Notes: generated from the letters alone by a model not told the origin. Positions 17,968 to 26,254 are shown, counted from the first letter of the stretch. The stretch is DNA of 48,167 nt from Intestinibacillus sp964580155 (GCA_964580155.1 CAZOJP010000010.1:1-48167), one strand, 5' to 3'. Translations and numbers: made by a program.

Positions 17968-18063
17968 TTACCGGACGCACATTGAGGAGTGCTTGGTGTG
18001 AAATTGGAAAAAACCGCACATCATGGCAGACATTCGGCACATCATCGCACGCTGCATCATCAT
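17968..18063 (-). CDS. Met/Cys-rich leader peptide of metNIQ
   Basis: This 31-codon frame has a strong ribosome site (GGAGG, 8 bases before ATG 18061-18063) and lies between a good promoter and the metNIQ terminator. Nine of 31 residues are Met (positions 1-3, 7, 8, 11, 14, 15, 28) and three are Cys (9, 16, 29); the start reads MMMQRAMMCRMSAMMCG. It ends with TAA at 17968-17970, 16 bases before the antiterminator arm. This is the arrangement of his, trp, leu and cys attenuators: a ribosome stalled at Met codons would leave the antiterminator free, and one that reaches the stop would favour the terminator. I know of no described Met leader peptide for metNIQ in Firmicutes, where S-box and Met T-box RNAs are the rule. 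Confidence 0.8.
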   Translation of the reverse strand: MMMQRAMMCRMSAMMCGFFQFHTKHSSMCVR

Positions 18064-18113
18064 GGTGGTTTCCTCCTTTCGCATCTTTTCCGGGTTTGAT
18101 TGTTTTTAAGTGT

Positions 18114-18142
18114 AGTATATCCTAGCGGAAAAGTCAAGTCAA
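18114..18142 (-). promoter_or_regulatory. metNIQ leader promoter
   Basis: TTGACT (18137-18142) and TATACT (18114-18119) are spaced 17 bases on the minus strand. The transcript would start near 18107 and carry about 250 bases of leader before metN. Its -35 lies 15 bp from that of the divergent recombinase promoter. Confidence 0.75.
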
Positions 18143-18156
18143 AATTTCATGCTCAT

Positions 18157-18185
18157 TTGACGCGCGCGCGGAAATGCCGTAAAAT
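18157..18185 (+). promoter_or_regulatory. Promoter for tyrosine recombinase
   Basis: TTGACG (18157-18162) and TAAAAT (18180-18185) with a 17-base spacer lie 32 bases before the ATG. Confidence 0.7.
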
Positions 18186-18216
18186 AGAAGCATCCCCATG
18201 AAAGGAGGGCGTCCGT

Positions 18217-19293
18217 ATGAACCGCCCCATGTCGTCCTATGCCGCCGACGCACCGCAGGTGCTGCGCGATTTTCTGACCTATATTTCAACCATCCGCGGC
18301 AAATCCGCGCAGACCGCGCACGAATACTACCTTGACCTGCGTATGTTTTTGCGCTTTTTAAAACAATATCGCGGACTTGTGCCGCAGGATACACCCTTTG
18401 ATGAAATTTCGATTTTGGATGTCGACGTTCCCTTCCTGCGCGATGTCACCCTGTCGGAGGCGTACGCCTTTTTGGAGTTCATCGCGACGGAGCGCCCGCA
18501 GCATCCCAACAGCCCCACGACCGATTACGGCGTCTCCGCGCGCACGCGCGCACGCAAGACCTCGTCCATCCGCGCGCTGTTTCGCTATCTGACCGACAAG
18601 GTCGCCGTGATCGAACTCAATCCTGTCGCCAATCTGGAATCCCCCGCGCGCCGTCAGTCCCTGCCGCGCTACCTGTCCGTAGAGGACAGCACCGCGCTGC
18701 TTGAGCACGTCGACGGCCCGTTTGCCGAGCGCGACTACTGCATCCTCACCTTTTTTCTCAACTGCGGCATGCGTGTTTCCGAGCTTGTCAAGCTCAACCT
18801 GACCGACATTTCCCTCTCGGATAAGACCCTGCGCGTGCTCGGCAAGGGCAACAAGGAGCGCATGCTCTACCTCAACGAGGCGTGCACGAGCGCGTATCTG
18901 CGCTACCTGGACACGCGCATCACACCGCACGAGCGCGACCGCGACGCGCTCTTTATCAGCCGCAACCGCAACCGCATCAGCGTCGCAACCGTCAAGTGGC
19001 TGGTCAAAAAATACCTCACGGAAGCCGGACTGGATGCCACGCAGTATTCCGTGCACAAGCTGCGGCACACCGCCGCGACCCTGATGTACCAAAACGGCGT
19101 GGACGTGCGCACGCTGCAAACCGTGCTGGGCCATGCCAACCTGGATACGACCATGATCTACACCCATGTCGACGACGCGAGTGTGCGGCAGGCGACCGAT
19201 CTCAACCCGCTCTCCCGTCTGCACCGTGCGCGCACCGTGCGCCAAGTATCCGCGGATTTACACCCAGAAGAGGGTGCCGAGGACGAAGACTAA
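18217..19293 (+). CDS. Tyrosine recombinase, XerC/XerD-like
   Basis: The 358-residue protein has a SAM-like N-terminal core-binding domain (about 12-125) and the catalytic residues R186 (CGMRVSEL), K210, H280 and R283 (HKLRHT), H306 (LGHANL) and nucleophile Y315 (TTMIYTHV). ATG 18217 has AAAGGAGGG upstream. It is about 60 residues longer than Xer proteins: extra residues near 95-112 and an acidic C-tail. It is not flanked by phage or transposon genes and has its own promoter and terminator, so a chromosomal dimer-resolution or Xer-like housekeeping role is more likely than a mobile integrase. Which Xer it is cannot be told here. Confidence 0.88.
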   Translation: MNRPMSSYAADAPQVLRDFLTYISTIRGKSAQTAHEYYLDLRMFLRFLKQYRGLVPQDTPFDEISILDVDVPFLRDVTLSEAYAFLEFIATERPQHPNSPTTDYGVSARTRARKTSSIRALFRYLTDKVAVIELNPVANLESPARRQSLPRYLSVEDSTALLEHVDGPFAERDYCILTFFLNCGMRVSELVKLNLTDISLSDKTLRVLGKGNKERMLYLNEACTSAYLRYLDTRITPHERDRDALFISRNRNRISVATVKWLVKKYLTEAGLDATQYSVHKLRHTAATLMYQNGVDVRTLQTVLGHANLDTTMIYTHVDDASVRQATDLNPLSRLHRARTVRQVSADLHPEEGAEDED

Positions 19294-19297
19294 CCCC

Positions 19298-19336
19298 AAT
19301 ACCCCACGGCTGTGTGTGTGCAGCCGTGGGGTATTT
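19298..19336. terminator. Bidirectional terminator, recombinase/pyrB
   Basis: AATACCCCACGGCTG and CAGCCGTGGGGTATT form a perfect 15-bp stem around eight bases of TG repeat. It ends both convergent genes; the pyrB stop begins one base later. Confidence 0.9.
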
Positions 19337-20428
19337 TCATTCTTCCGCCTGCGGCGGCTCTTCGTACGGCTCAACCGGCTTGTCGCAATAGGCGCAGCAC
19401 TCGCCTTCTGCGGAGTGCGTCGTCAGCATCGGCAGATAGGTTTCGGCCTTGGTCACGCATTTGGGGTTTGTGCAGCGCAGGCCGCGCACGCCCTCCGGCA
19501 CCTTGCCCGGCTTGCGATAGGGCTGGCGCGACAGGGTCAGCAGCAGCGCCATGCGCGCATACATGCCAAAGCGCGCCTGATCGAAATACACCGCGCGCGG
19601 ATCGTCATCGACATCCTGTGCGATTTCGTCCACGCGCGGCAGCGGATGCATGACGAGCAGCTCGGGCTTGGCTTCACGCAGCTTGCGCGCATTGAGGCAG
19701 TAAATCCCCTTGAGACTGTTGTACTCCGCCTCCGAGGTGAAGCGTTCCTTTTGGATGCGCGTCATATAAAGCACGTCAAGCATCGGAAGCACCGGCTCCA
19801 GCCCTGCCACCTCATAGAACTGCATGCCGTTTTCTATCATAAAGCGGCGGATATATTCCGGAATGGAAAGCTCGCGTGGAGAAATCAGGTAGAACTGCAC
19901 ATCTTTGTATTTCTGCAAAAATTTAATCAGGGAATGCACCGTGCGCCCGTATTTCAGGTCTCCGCAGATGCCGATTTTCATGTGGTCCGCACTGCCGCGC
20001 AGGCGCAGGATGGTCGTCATATCCGCAAGCGTCTGTGTCGGATGCAGATGCCCGCCGTCGCCCGCGTTGATGACCGGCACGGAGGCATAAAGCGCCGCCG
20101 CCTTCGTCGCGCCTTCGCACGGGTTGCGCATGACGATCATATCCGCATAGCTCGACACCATGGTGATCGTATCCTTGAGCGTCTCCCCCTTGGTGGTGGA
20201 GCTGGAGTTGGGATCGGAAAATCCCATCACGTTGCCGCCCAGGCGCATCATCGCGGTCGAAAATGACAGGTTTGTGCGCGTCGACGGCTCGTAAAACAGG
20301 CTGCCGAGCACCTTGCTGCGCGCGGAGTCGGTATAACCCTCGGGCCGGTCGATGATATTGCTCGTCAGCTTGTACAGCTCACGAAATTCCTCCATCGTCA
20401 GTTCGCTCAGATCGTTGATATTGCGCAT
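19337..20428 (-). CDS. pyrB: Aspartate carbamoyltransferase with C-terminal PyrI-like zinc domain
   Basis: PyrB joins carbamoyl phosphate and aspartate in pyrimidine synthesis. The catalytic part (1 to about 305) shows the carbamoyl phosphate loop YEPSTRTN (46-53), the 80s-loop Lys in TTKGET (K80), GDGGHLHPTQ (123-132) and HPLPRVDEI (261-269). After it comes a tail of about 55 residues with C319-x4-C324 and C345-x2-C348. That spacing and the CTNPKC / CAYC context match the zinc domain of the PyrI regulatory chain, but the allosteric nucleotide domain is absent. So the chain looks like PyrB fused to half of PyrI. No separate pyrI or other pyr gene is next to it. Confidence 0.93.
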   Translation of the reverse strand: MRNINDLSELTMEEFRELYKLTSNIIDRPEGYTDSARSKVLGSLFYEPSTRTNLSFSTAMMRLGGNVMGFSDPNSSSTTKGETLKDTITMVSSYADMIVMRNPCEGATKAAALYASVPVINAGDGGHLHPTQTLADMTTILRLRGSADHMKIGICGDLKYGRTVHSLIKFLQKYKDVQFYLISPRELSIPEYIRRFMIENGMQFYEVAGLEPVLPMLDVLYMTRIQKERFTSEAEYNSLKGIYCLNARKLREAKPELLVMHPLPRVDEIAQDVDDDPRAVYFDQARFGMYARMALLLTLSRQPYRKPGKVPEGVRGLRCTNPKCVTKAETYLPMLTTHSAEGECCAYCDKPVEPYEEPPQAEE

Positions 20429-20535
20429 GTGCGTCTTCCTTTCCGAAGCAGAATGCCGGCGGCATCGCTCTGATTCATTGTCCCTGCTATTTTATCACAA
20501 AGACCGCCGGAAAAAAAGGCACATCGGCATTATTT

Positions 20536-21723
20536 TCACTGCCGCATCGCGTCTACCGGCCGGAGTGCCGCCGCATGCACCGCAGGGATCACCCCCGCCG
20601 CCGCACCGCACACGCCGGACAACGCGAGCACACACAGCGCAAAGCGCACGGACGCGGTCAGCTGCATGCCGGTCAGCGCGGATGCCGCAAGCAGGATTCC
20701 CCCGCCCGCGAGCAGTCCGCCGCAGCCGCCCGCCACGCTGAGCAGCACCGCTTGCAGCAAAAAAAGCCGCGCCACATCGGATCGGCGCGCGCCGAGCGCC
20801 ATATACAGCCCGATTTCCGCTTTTTTCTCGTGTGCGGTGGACAGCATGCCGCTGAGCACGCCCAACATCGCAACGCCGAACGAAATCGCCGCCACCGCGA
20901 GAAACAGCACGGTCGCGGTCGCAACCGCCCCCTCAATCTGCGCGAACGCGCTGCCCATATCCTGTACGGCAAGCGTGCCCGCGACATGGACATAATCCGA
21001 CAGGTACTGCGTGATGTGCGCGCCGGTCTGCGCCGGATCCGCACCCGCCACGCACTGCACCATGATCTGATCCGCGCTGTCCTGCGCCCCTGCAAGGCAG
21101 CGGTACGGCACATACACAATGCTCGGCACGAGCGCGCCGACCGTGCTGCCGAGCACGCCCGTCTGATCGGCAATCACGCCGATGATGCGGTAATACTGCT
21201 CGCTGTCATTCACGCAAAAACGAACCCGTTTGCCCACGATGTTTGCGCGCCCGTAGAGCTTGTGCGCAAGGCTGCGATCGACCACCGCCACGCGATCACC
21301 GCGCGCGGTCTGCCGGCCATTGGGCAGCGCACCGTGCAAAAGCTGCACCCCCATGACCTCCCCGAGCGTGTCGGTCACCCCGAAGAAAATCACGTTGCCC
21401 TGCGACTGGGCAGCGCGGTAGCTGCCGGTTTTCGCCTTGAGCGCCATCGCCTGCTGCACGCCCGCGATGCTGCGCGGCAGCACCTGCGCATCCGCCTCGG
21501 TAAGCGGCCGTCCCGCCGCGGATTTTGCCACATAGACCGACAGTCCGCCCAGTCCCAGGCTGTCGATGCGTGTGCGCACCTCGCGCCGCCCTGCCGCGCC
21601 CAGCCCTGCAATCAGCATCATCGACGCGACACCGACACCGACTGAAAGCGCGCACAAAAATGCCCGCAGACGGCGGCGTCTAAGCTGCGCGCCCGCGAGG
21701 AAAACACCGTCCCCTATTCTCAT
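20536..21723 (-). CDS. FtsX/MacB-family ABC transporter permease
   Basis: The 395-residue protein has an N-terminal helix (about 20-45), a large outer domain of about 230 residues and three C-terminal helices, the MacB/FtsX plan. RRRRLRAFLCALSVGVGVAS and GLYMALGARRSDVARLFLLQ (the coupling helix) are typical. Its ATG overlaps the end of the adaptor gene (ATGA), so the two make one unit. No ATP-binding subunit is adjacent, which is odd, because MacB-type permeases need one. Substrate unknown. Confidence 0.85.
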   Translation of the reverse strand: MRIGDGVFLAGAQLRRRRLRAFLCALSVGVGVASMMLIAGLGAAGRREVRTRIDSLGLGGLSVYVAKSAAGRPLTEADAQVLPRSIAGVQQAMALKAKTGSYRAAQSQGNVIFFGVTDTLGEVMGVQLLHGALPNGRQTARGDRVAVVDRSLAHKLYGRANIVGKRVRFCVNDSEQYYRIIGVIADQTGVLGSTVGALVPSIVYVPYRCLAGAQDSADQIMVQCVAGADPAQTGAHITQYLSDYVHVAGTLAVQDMGSAFAQIEGAVATATVLFLAVAAISFGVAMLGVLSGMLSTAHEKKAEIGLYMALGARRSDVARLFLLQAVLLSVAGGCGGLLAGGGILLAASALTGMQLTASVRFALCVLALSGVCGAAAGVIPAVHAAALRPVDAMRQ

Positions 21724-22721
21724 GCGCGCGCGACCTCCACCCGGTCGCCGTCCGCAAGCGTGTCCGGCGGCGAGAGCAGCACAAGCTCGCCGGCTGCCAC
21801 CCCCGACTTGATTTGGATATATCCGTCCAGCTCATAGCCGGTTTCTACCGCGCACTTGCGTGCAATCCCCTGCCGCACTGCAAAAACATGCTCCCGACCA
21901 TCTTCCTGCAAAATCGCCTCATATGGCACGAGAATTGCGTCCTTAATCGCATCTGTAAAGATTTTAACATTTACACTATATCCGGGCCGCAAATCGTGCT
22001 GGGTGCCGACCAGGGAAAGGCGCGCGGTGACGGTTGCGGACTGCTGCTGTCCGGTCAGGCTGACCGCGCGCCGTGCGTAGGGCGCGATGGACACGACCTT
22101 GGCGGCGAGGACATCCTCCGGCGACGCTTCCGTTGTGATATTGGCGCGCTGCCCCTCTGCCACCTGCCGCACATACAGCTCGGGGATATCCGCGCGCACG
22201 AGCAGGCGGCTGATGTCCGCGGTGCGCAGATAGGTCAGCCCGGGCAGCACACGCTCTCCCGCATTTTCGGGCGCGCGCAGCACCGTGCCGTCGCGCTCCG
22301 CGGTCACGGTGTACACGCGCTCCCTGGGCGCCGCGCCCCCGCGCAGGGCGGAGGCGACCGCATTGGCATCCACGCGCTGCTCGCCGTCCAGTATTTCTGA
22401 CGCGAAGGCCTGCGCGGATTCCGCGTCGAGCGACACCGTCTCCGCGCGCAGGCGCACGAGCGGCTCGCCGACTTTGACGCTTTGTCCTGCCTTGACATAG
22501 ACCGCCTCCACGGTCGCGCCGGCCGCCGCAGCATAGTCATAGCTGTCCTGCGCTTCGACCTCACCCGGCGCGTAGACGCTGTTGTAAATATCCTGCCCAA
22601 TCGCAGGGGCGCCGCGCACCGTCATAACCGGCGCCTCCTGCTCCCGATTGACAATCATCATCAGCAGCACAAGCAGCACCGCCGATGTCGTCAACAGCAC
22701 AATCCGTATTTTGCGTTTCAT
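21720..22721 (-). CDS. HlyD/MacA-like membrane-fusion adaptor
   Basis: The 333-residue protein has one N-terminal membrane anchor (about 5-25) and then the lipoyl/beta-barrel plan of efflux adaptors: VEAVYVKAGQSVKVGEPLVRL, the mirror half VTAERDGTVLRAPENAGERV, and LRPGYSVNVKIFTDAIKDAILVPYEAI, of which GYSVNV.I....D.ILVP is diagnostic. The helical hairpin between the lipoyl halves is short, as in Gram-positive versions. It precedes the MacB-like permease, and the start ATG 22719-22721 has GGGAGG just after a terminator's T run. Confidence 0.85.
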   Translation of the reverse strand: MKRKIRIVLLTTSAVLLVLLMMIVNREQEAPVMTVRGAPAIGQDIYNSVYAPGEVEAQDSYDYAAAAGATVEAVYVKAGQSVKVGEPLVRLRAETVSLDAESAQAFASEILDGEQRVDANAVASALRGGAAPRERVYTVTAERDGTVLRAPENAGERVLPGLTYLRTADISRLLVRADIPELYVRQVAEGQRANITTEASPEDVLAAKVVSIAPYARRAVSLTGQQQSATVTARLSLVGTQHDLRPGYSVNVKIFTDAIKDAILVPYEAILQEDGREHVFAVRQGIARKCAVETGYELDGYIQIKSGVAAGELVLLSPPDTLADGDRVEVARA

Positions 22722-22738
22722 ATTCCGACCTCCCGCAC

Positions 22739-22786
22739 AAAAAAACTGCTCATATTATCTGCACGCACGGCAAAAAATATGAGCAG
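22739..22786 (-). terminator. Intrinsic terminator/attenuator between radA and adaptor gene
   Basis: CTGCTCATATT and AATATGAGCAG form a perfect 11-bp stem with a 19-base loop, followed on the minus strand by seven T. The T run ends only about 15 bases before the adaptor's ribosome site, and no promoter is visible between, so it may meter read-through from cwlD-radA. Confidence 0.75.
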
Positions 22787-22823
22787 TCTGCGGTAGTCAT
22801 CTTCGTGTTTTTGAGAAAAACGG

Positions 22824-24182
22824 TTACAGCACCGCGCCGATTGCCTCCGCAACATTCGCGACCTGCACAATGTTCATGCCGCGTGGCACGCCCTGCTCCC
22901 CCAAATCCTGCTTGGGCATGATGCAGGTGTGAAAGCCCAGCCGCCACGCTTCCTGCACGCGCTGCAGCGCGGCGGATACCGCGCGCAGCTCGCCTGTCAG
23001 CCCGACCTCGCCAAACGCCATGACGCCCTCCGGCAGCGGCTTGTCGCGAAAGCTGGATACCGTTGCGAGCACAATCGGCAAATCGACCGCAGGCTCGTCC
23101 AGCCGCATACCGCCCACGACGTTGACATAGGCATCGGAATTCGACAAGAACAGCCCGGCGCGCTTTTCCAAAATGGCAAGCAGCAGCACCATGCGGTTAT
23201 AATCGACGCCTGCGGCCGTGCGGCGCGGCACACCGAAGGCGGTCTTGGCGACCAGCGCCTGCACCTCGGCGAGCAGCGGACGCGTGCCCTCAATCGTGCA
23301 CGCGATGCAGTTGCCCGACGCGCCGACCGGATGACCGGCAAGCATCGCCGCCGAGGGATTCGGCACCTCGAGCAGGCCATGGTCGCTCATTTCAAACACG
23401 CCGATCTCGTTTGTCGAGCCGTATCGGTTTTTCGCCGCGCGCAGGCAGCGGAACGAGCCCGAGGTCTCCCCCTCGAAATAGAGCACGCAGTCGACCATGT
23501 GCTCAAGGATTTTGGGCCCTGCGAGCGCGCCCTCCTTGTTGACGTGGCCTATAATGAAAATTGTCACGCCGCGGCTTTTGGCATACTGCATCAGCGCCAT
23601 TGCGCATTCTTTAATCTGTGACGCACCGCCCGGCGCGGCGGAAACGTCCGGCCGGTAAACCGTCTGAATCGAGTCCACGATGAGAATGTCCGGCTCGAGC
23701 GTGTCGGTTTCCGCAATAATCTGGTCCATATCGGTTTCCGCAAGGACGAACAGGCTCGGCGGAGACACGCCGAGGCGCTTTGCGCGCAGCTTAATCTGGC
23801 GCAGCGACTCCTCGCCCGAAACATAGAGCACCTTTGCGTTTTGGCACATTTCATCGCACATTTGCAGCAGCAGCGTGGACTTGCCGATGCCCGGCTCGCC
23901 GCCGACCAGCACAAATGAGCCCTGCACCGCGCCGCCGCCGAGCACGCGATCCAGCTCTCCCATGCCGGAAAGGAAGCGCTCCTCGCTGTCCGTTGCAATG
24001 TCCTGCAGCGTTTGCGGACGCGCGCTGTTGCGCGGCTTGGCGATCACGCCGCGTGCCGCCGTTTCGGGCTTTACTTTAAATTCGCTCATGGTGTTCCATG
24101 CGCCGCACGACGGACATTTCCCGAACCATTTCGCGTGCTCATAGCCGCATTCGCTGCATAAATAGACGGTTTTCTCTTTCAT
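22824..24182 (-). CDS. radA: DNA repair protein RadA
   Basis: RadA (Sms) is a RecA-like helicase that drives branch migration during recombination. The 452-residue protein has the N-terminal zinc finger C9-x2-C12...C23-x2-C26, Walker A GEPGIGKST (95-103), the KNRYGSTNEIG motif (about 248-258) and a C-terminal Lon-like domain. Length and order are normal. It follows cwlD by 10 bp and probably shares its promoter. Confidence 0.97.
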   Translation of the reverse strand: MKEKTVYLCSECGYEHAKWFGKCPSCGAWNTMSEFKVKPETAARGVIAKPRNSARPQTLQDIATDSEERFLSGMGELDRVLGGGAVQGSFVLVGGEPGIGKSTLLLQMCDEMCQNAKVLYVSGEESLRQIKLRAKRLGVSPPSLFVLAETDMDQIIAETDTLEPDILIVDSIQTVYRPDVSAAPGGASQIKECAMALMQYAKSRGVTIFIIGHVNKEGALAGPKILEHMVDCVLYFEGETSGSFRCLRAAKNRYGSTNEIGVFEMSDHGLLEVPNPSAAMLAGHPVGASGNCIACTIEGTRPLLAEVQALVAKTAFGVPRRTAAGVDYNRMVLLLAILEKRAGLFLSNSDAYVNVVGGMRLDEPAVDLPIVLATVSSFRDKPLPEGVMAFGEVGLTGELRAVSAALQRVQEAWRLGFHTCIMPKQDLGEQGVPRGMNIVQVANVAEAIGAVL

Positions 24183-24192
24183 ATTTCCTCCG

Positions 24193-24915
24193 TTACGCCA
24201 TGTCTCCGCTTAAAAATTGCAGGTAGCCGCTGACAATGCACACCGCAAGGCGTTTGTGATAATCTTCGCGCTGCAGCAGCGCCTCCTCCTCGCGATTGGA
24301 CAAAAAGCCGCACTCCACGATCACCGCCGGACAATTCAGCTTTTTCATAAGGTAAATCGTGTCTGTCGCCTGTTTCGCCTTGCGGTTGTTATCGGGCGCC
24401 AGACCGGTAACCAGACAGCGTTGCAGCGATTCCGCGAGCGGCTTGCCCGCCGGGTTGTTCTTCGAGTAAAAGGTCTGCGCGCCCTTGTATTTTCCATCTT
24501 CAAATTTATTGAGATGCACACTTAAAAAAATCGGGTCTTCCGTTTGGCTTGTGATGCGCTCACGCGCTTTAATATCCGCAATCTTGTTTTGATGAATCGC
24601 GCTCCCCGGCTGATAATCGAGCGCATTCTCGTCCTGCCGTGTCAGCACGGTTTGGATGCCGAACAGCCCGGCAAGCGCTTCCGTGCGCTTGACCACGCTC
24701 AGGTTGATGTGCTGCTCCGTCGTGCCGCCCGCACCGATTGCGCCGCCGTCAAAGCCGCCATGCCCCGCGTCCAGCACGAGCGTGTGCGCGTGCTCCCACA
24801 CGGAAAATGCCGCTTGCACGCGCTCCGCATGCCAATAGGCACCCGCGCCGGCCGCAAACAGCGCCAGCGCGGCGCATGCGGCCACTGTGCGTGCGCGCAT
24901 GACCCAGATTGTCAT
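24193..24915 (-). CDS. cwlD: CwlD-type N-acetylmuramoyl-L-alanine amidase
   Basis: The amidase_3 zinc ligands are seen as LDAGHGGFDGG, GTTEQHINL and IFLSVHLNKF, with the catalytic Glu in VIVECGFLSN. One N-terminal membrane helix exports it. At 240 residues with only a catalytic domain it matches CwlD, which removes stem peptides so that muramic-delta-lactam can form in the spore cortex. ATG 24913-24915 has GAGGGGG upstream. Other housekeeping amidases of this fold remain possible, but size and spore context favour CwlD. Confidence 0.85.
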   Translation of the reverse strand: MTIWVMRARTVAACAALALFAAGAGAYWHAERVQAAFSVWEHAHTLVLDAGHGGFDGGAIGAGGTTEQHINLSVVKRTEALAGLFGIQTVLTRQDENALDYQPGSAIHQNKIADIKARERITSQTEDPIFLSVHLNKFEDGKYKGAQTFYSKNNPAGKPLAESLQRCLVTGLAPDNNRKAKQATDTIYLMKKLNCPAVIVECGFLSNREEEALLQREDYHKRLAVCIVSGYLQFLSGDMA

Positions 24916-24959
24916 TTGGATCGCCCCCTCACCGCACTACTCTATGCGGCGACGAACTG

Positions 24960-24970
24960 ATTATAGCATA
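24960..24970 (-). promoter_or_regulatory. Extended -10 promoter for cwlD-radA
   Basis: On the minus strand TATGCTATAAT combines the TRTG extension with a perfect -10; no clear -35 is seen. It lies 45 bases before cwlD. Confidence 0.5.
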
Positions 24971-25040
24971 CTTTAAACGGCATATGCGGAGATTTTTTTA
25001 AAAGCGCCGCGCAAAGGGAAAAAGGCGGTGCGCATAGCGC

Positions 25041-25069
25041 TTGTCCGATGTGCAATTTCGTGCTATGAT
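25041..25069 (+). promoter_or_regulatory. Promoter for cysteine hydrolase
   Basis: TTGTCC (25041-25046) and TATGAT (25064-25069), spacer 17, are followed by AAGGAGG and the ATG at 25090. Confidence 0.65.
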
Positions 25070-25089
25070 GAACGCAAGGAGGCGATGAT

Positions 25090-25647
25090 ATGCACAAGCT
25101 ATTGGCCGTAATTGATTATCAAAAGGATTTTGTGGACGGCGCGCTAGGTTTCCCCAAGGCGGCGACGCTCGACGAGGGCATCGCGCAGCGGGTGCAGGCC
25201 TATCTCGCAACGGGCGATCAGGTGCTGTTCACCTACGACACCCACTCGGAAAACTATCCGGAAACGCGCGAGGGACGCGCGCTGCCGACAGCGCATTGCA
25301 TCGACGGCTCTGCCGGATGGAGACTGTACGGCAAAACGCAGGAGCAGATCTGCGAAACCTGCTGCAACCGGCAAATTCACACCGTACGCAAAAGCGGCTT
25401 TGGCATGAAGCCCGCGGATGTCATGGAGCTTGCAGCCGACTTGGGCGAGGTGCGTGAAATTCTCATCGTTGGTGTCGTCACCAATATGTGCGTCCTGTCC
25501 AACGCGGTGCTGCTGCAGGCCCAGTGGCCGGAGGCGCAAATCACCATCGATGCCGCGCTGTGCGCGGGCTTTGATGACAGCCTGCACGAAAAGGCACTTG
25601 ACGTGATGGAAAGTCTACAAATGAACGTCATCAATCGAACAGAATAA
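25090..25647 (+). CDS. Isochorismatase-family cysteine hydrolase, nicotinamidase-like
   Basis: The 185-residue protein has the catalytic Asp in VIDYQKDFVDG (D9), a Lys in VRKSGFGM, and the nucleophile in VTNMCVLSNA, the triad of this family. The stretch TYDTHSENYPETREGRALPTAHCI resembles the substrate loop of nicotinamidases, though the metal-site histidines of PncA are not all clear. It stands alone. Deamination of nicotinamide or a related amide is likely but not proven. Confidence 0.8.
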   Translation: MHKLLAVIDYQKDFVDGALGFPKAATLDEGIAQRVQAYLATGDQVLFTYDTHSENYPETREGRALPTAHCIDGSAGWRLYGKTQEQICETCCNRQIHTVRKSGFGMKPADVMELAADLGEVREILIVGVVTNMCVLSNAVLLQAQWPEAQITIDAALCAGFDDSLHEKALDVMESLQMNVINRTE

Positions 25648-25651
25648 GGAA

Positions 25652-25679
25652 AGCCCTCCGGAATTGTCCGAAGGGCTTT
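25652..25679. terminator. Bidirectional terminator, hydrolase/desulfoferrodoxin
   Basis: AAAGCCCTCCGGA and TCCGAAGGGCTTT pair with one mismatch around ATTG between two convergent stops. Confidence 0.75.
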
Positions 25680-25690
25680 GATTTGGCTTT

Positions 25691-26059
25691 TTATGCCTTC
25701 CACAGACCGTGGAGGTTGCAGTACTCGTATACGCCCAGTACCTTTTCGCCGCAGAGGCAGAAATCGGCAGCCGGTGCTTCGCCGGGCTTGAGCGCCTTGC
25801 GGTAGACACCCTTGTCGGTTTCTACGCAGATCCACTGGATGTAGTGCTCCTCGACCATCGGGTGCGTGACCGAGCCTACCTCGACATGCAGAACGCCGTC
25901 CTTCTCGGAAACCACCGGGATGTGCTTTTCGTGCGCAGCCTCTACCGTGCCGGCAATGAGCTCCTGCATCGGCTCGCCGCAGCAAATGATCGGAACGCCG
26001 GAGGCATGAACCATCTCGACGATATTACCACAATGACTACAGCGATAGAACTTAACCAT
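25691..26059 (-). CDS. dfx: Desulfoferrodoxin, superoxide reductase
   Basis: This anaerobe's enzyme reduces superoxide to peroxide without making oxygen. The 122-residue protein has the N-terminal rubredoxin-like iron site (C7-x2-C10 and C26-C27) and the catalytic centre-II ligands in AAHEKHIPV, VTHPM, EEHYIQW and YCNLHGLW. So it is the two-iron form. ATG 26057-26059 has AGGAGG upstream; a start eight codons earlier lies inside that ribosome site. It has its own promoter and is divergent in function from its neighbours. Confidence 0.96.
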   Translation of the reverse strand: MVKFYRCSHCGNIVEMVHASGVPIICCGEPMQELIAGTVEAAHEKHIPVVSEKDGVLHVEVGSVTHPMVEEHYIQWICVETDKGVYRKALKPGEAPAADFCLCGEKVLGVYEYCNLHGLWKA

Positions 26060-26122
26060 AACAGTACCTCCTAAAATTTCCAAGTGTTTTATGTTTCTTT
26101 TGCAAATAACTTTGCTGTTTCT

Positions 26123-26151
26123 AGCTTATCCCAGAATGTCACGGCTGTCAA
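26123..26151 (-). promoter_or_regulatory. Promoter for dfx
   Basis: TTGACA (26146-26151) and TAAGCT (26123-26128) with a 17-base spacer on the minus strand; the -35 is perfect, the -10 weak. The stretch from here to 26254 shows nothing else. Confidence 0.5.
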
Positions 26152-26254
26152 GTAGGATTTTCAGCCGACACAGCAGAAATTTCTCCCTGCTCGCTCTTAA
26201 AGAAGCGGCATTCGCTTTGGTCGGGGCTATATCGGAAGTTTTTCGCGCAAAATA

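Noticed and set aside
18358..19245. Minus-strand frame of 295 codons
   Set aside because: It is antisense to the tyrosine recombinase, which has all catalytic residues.
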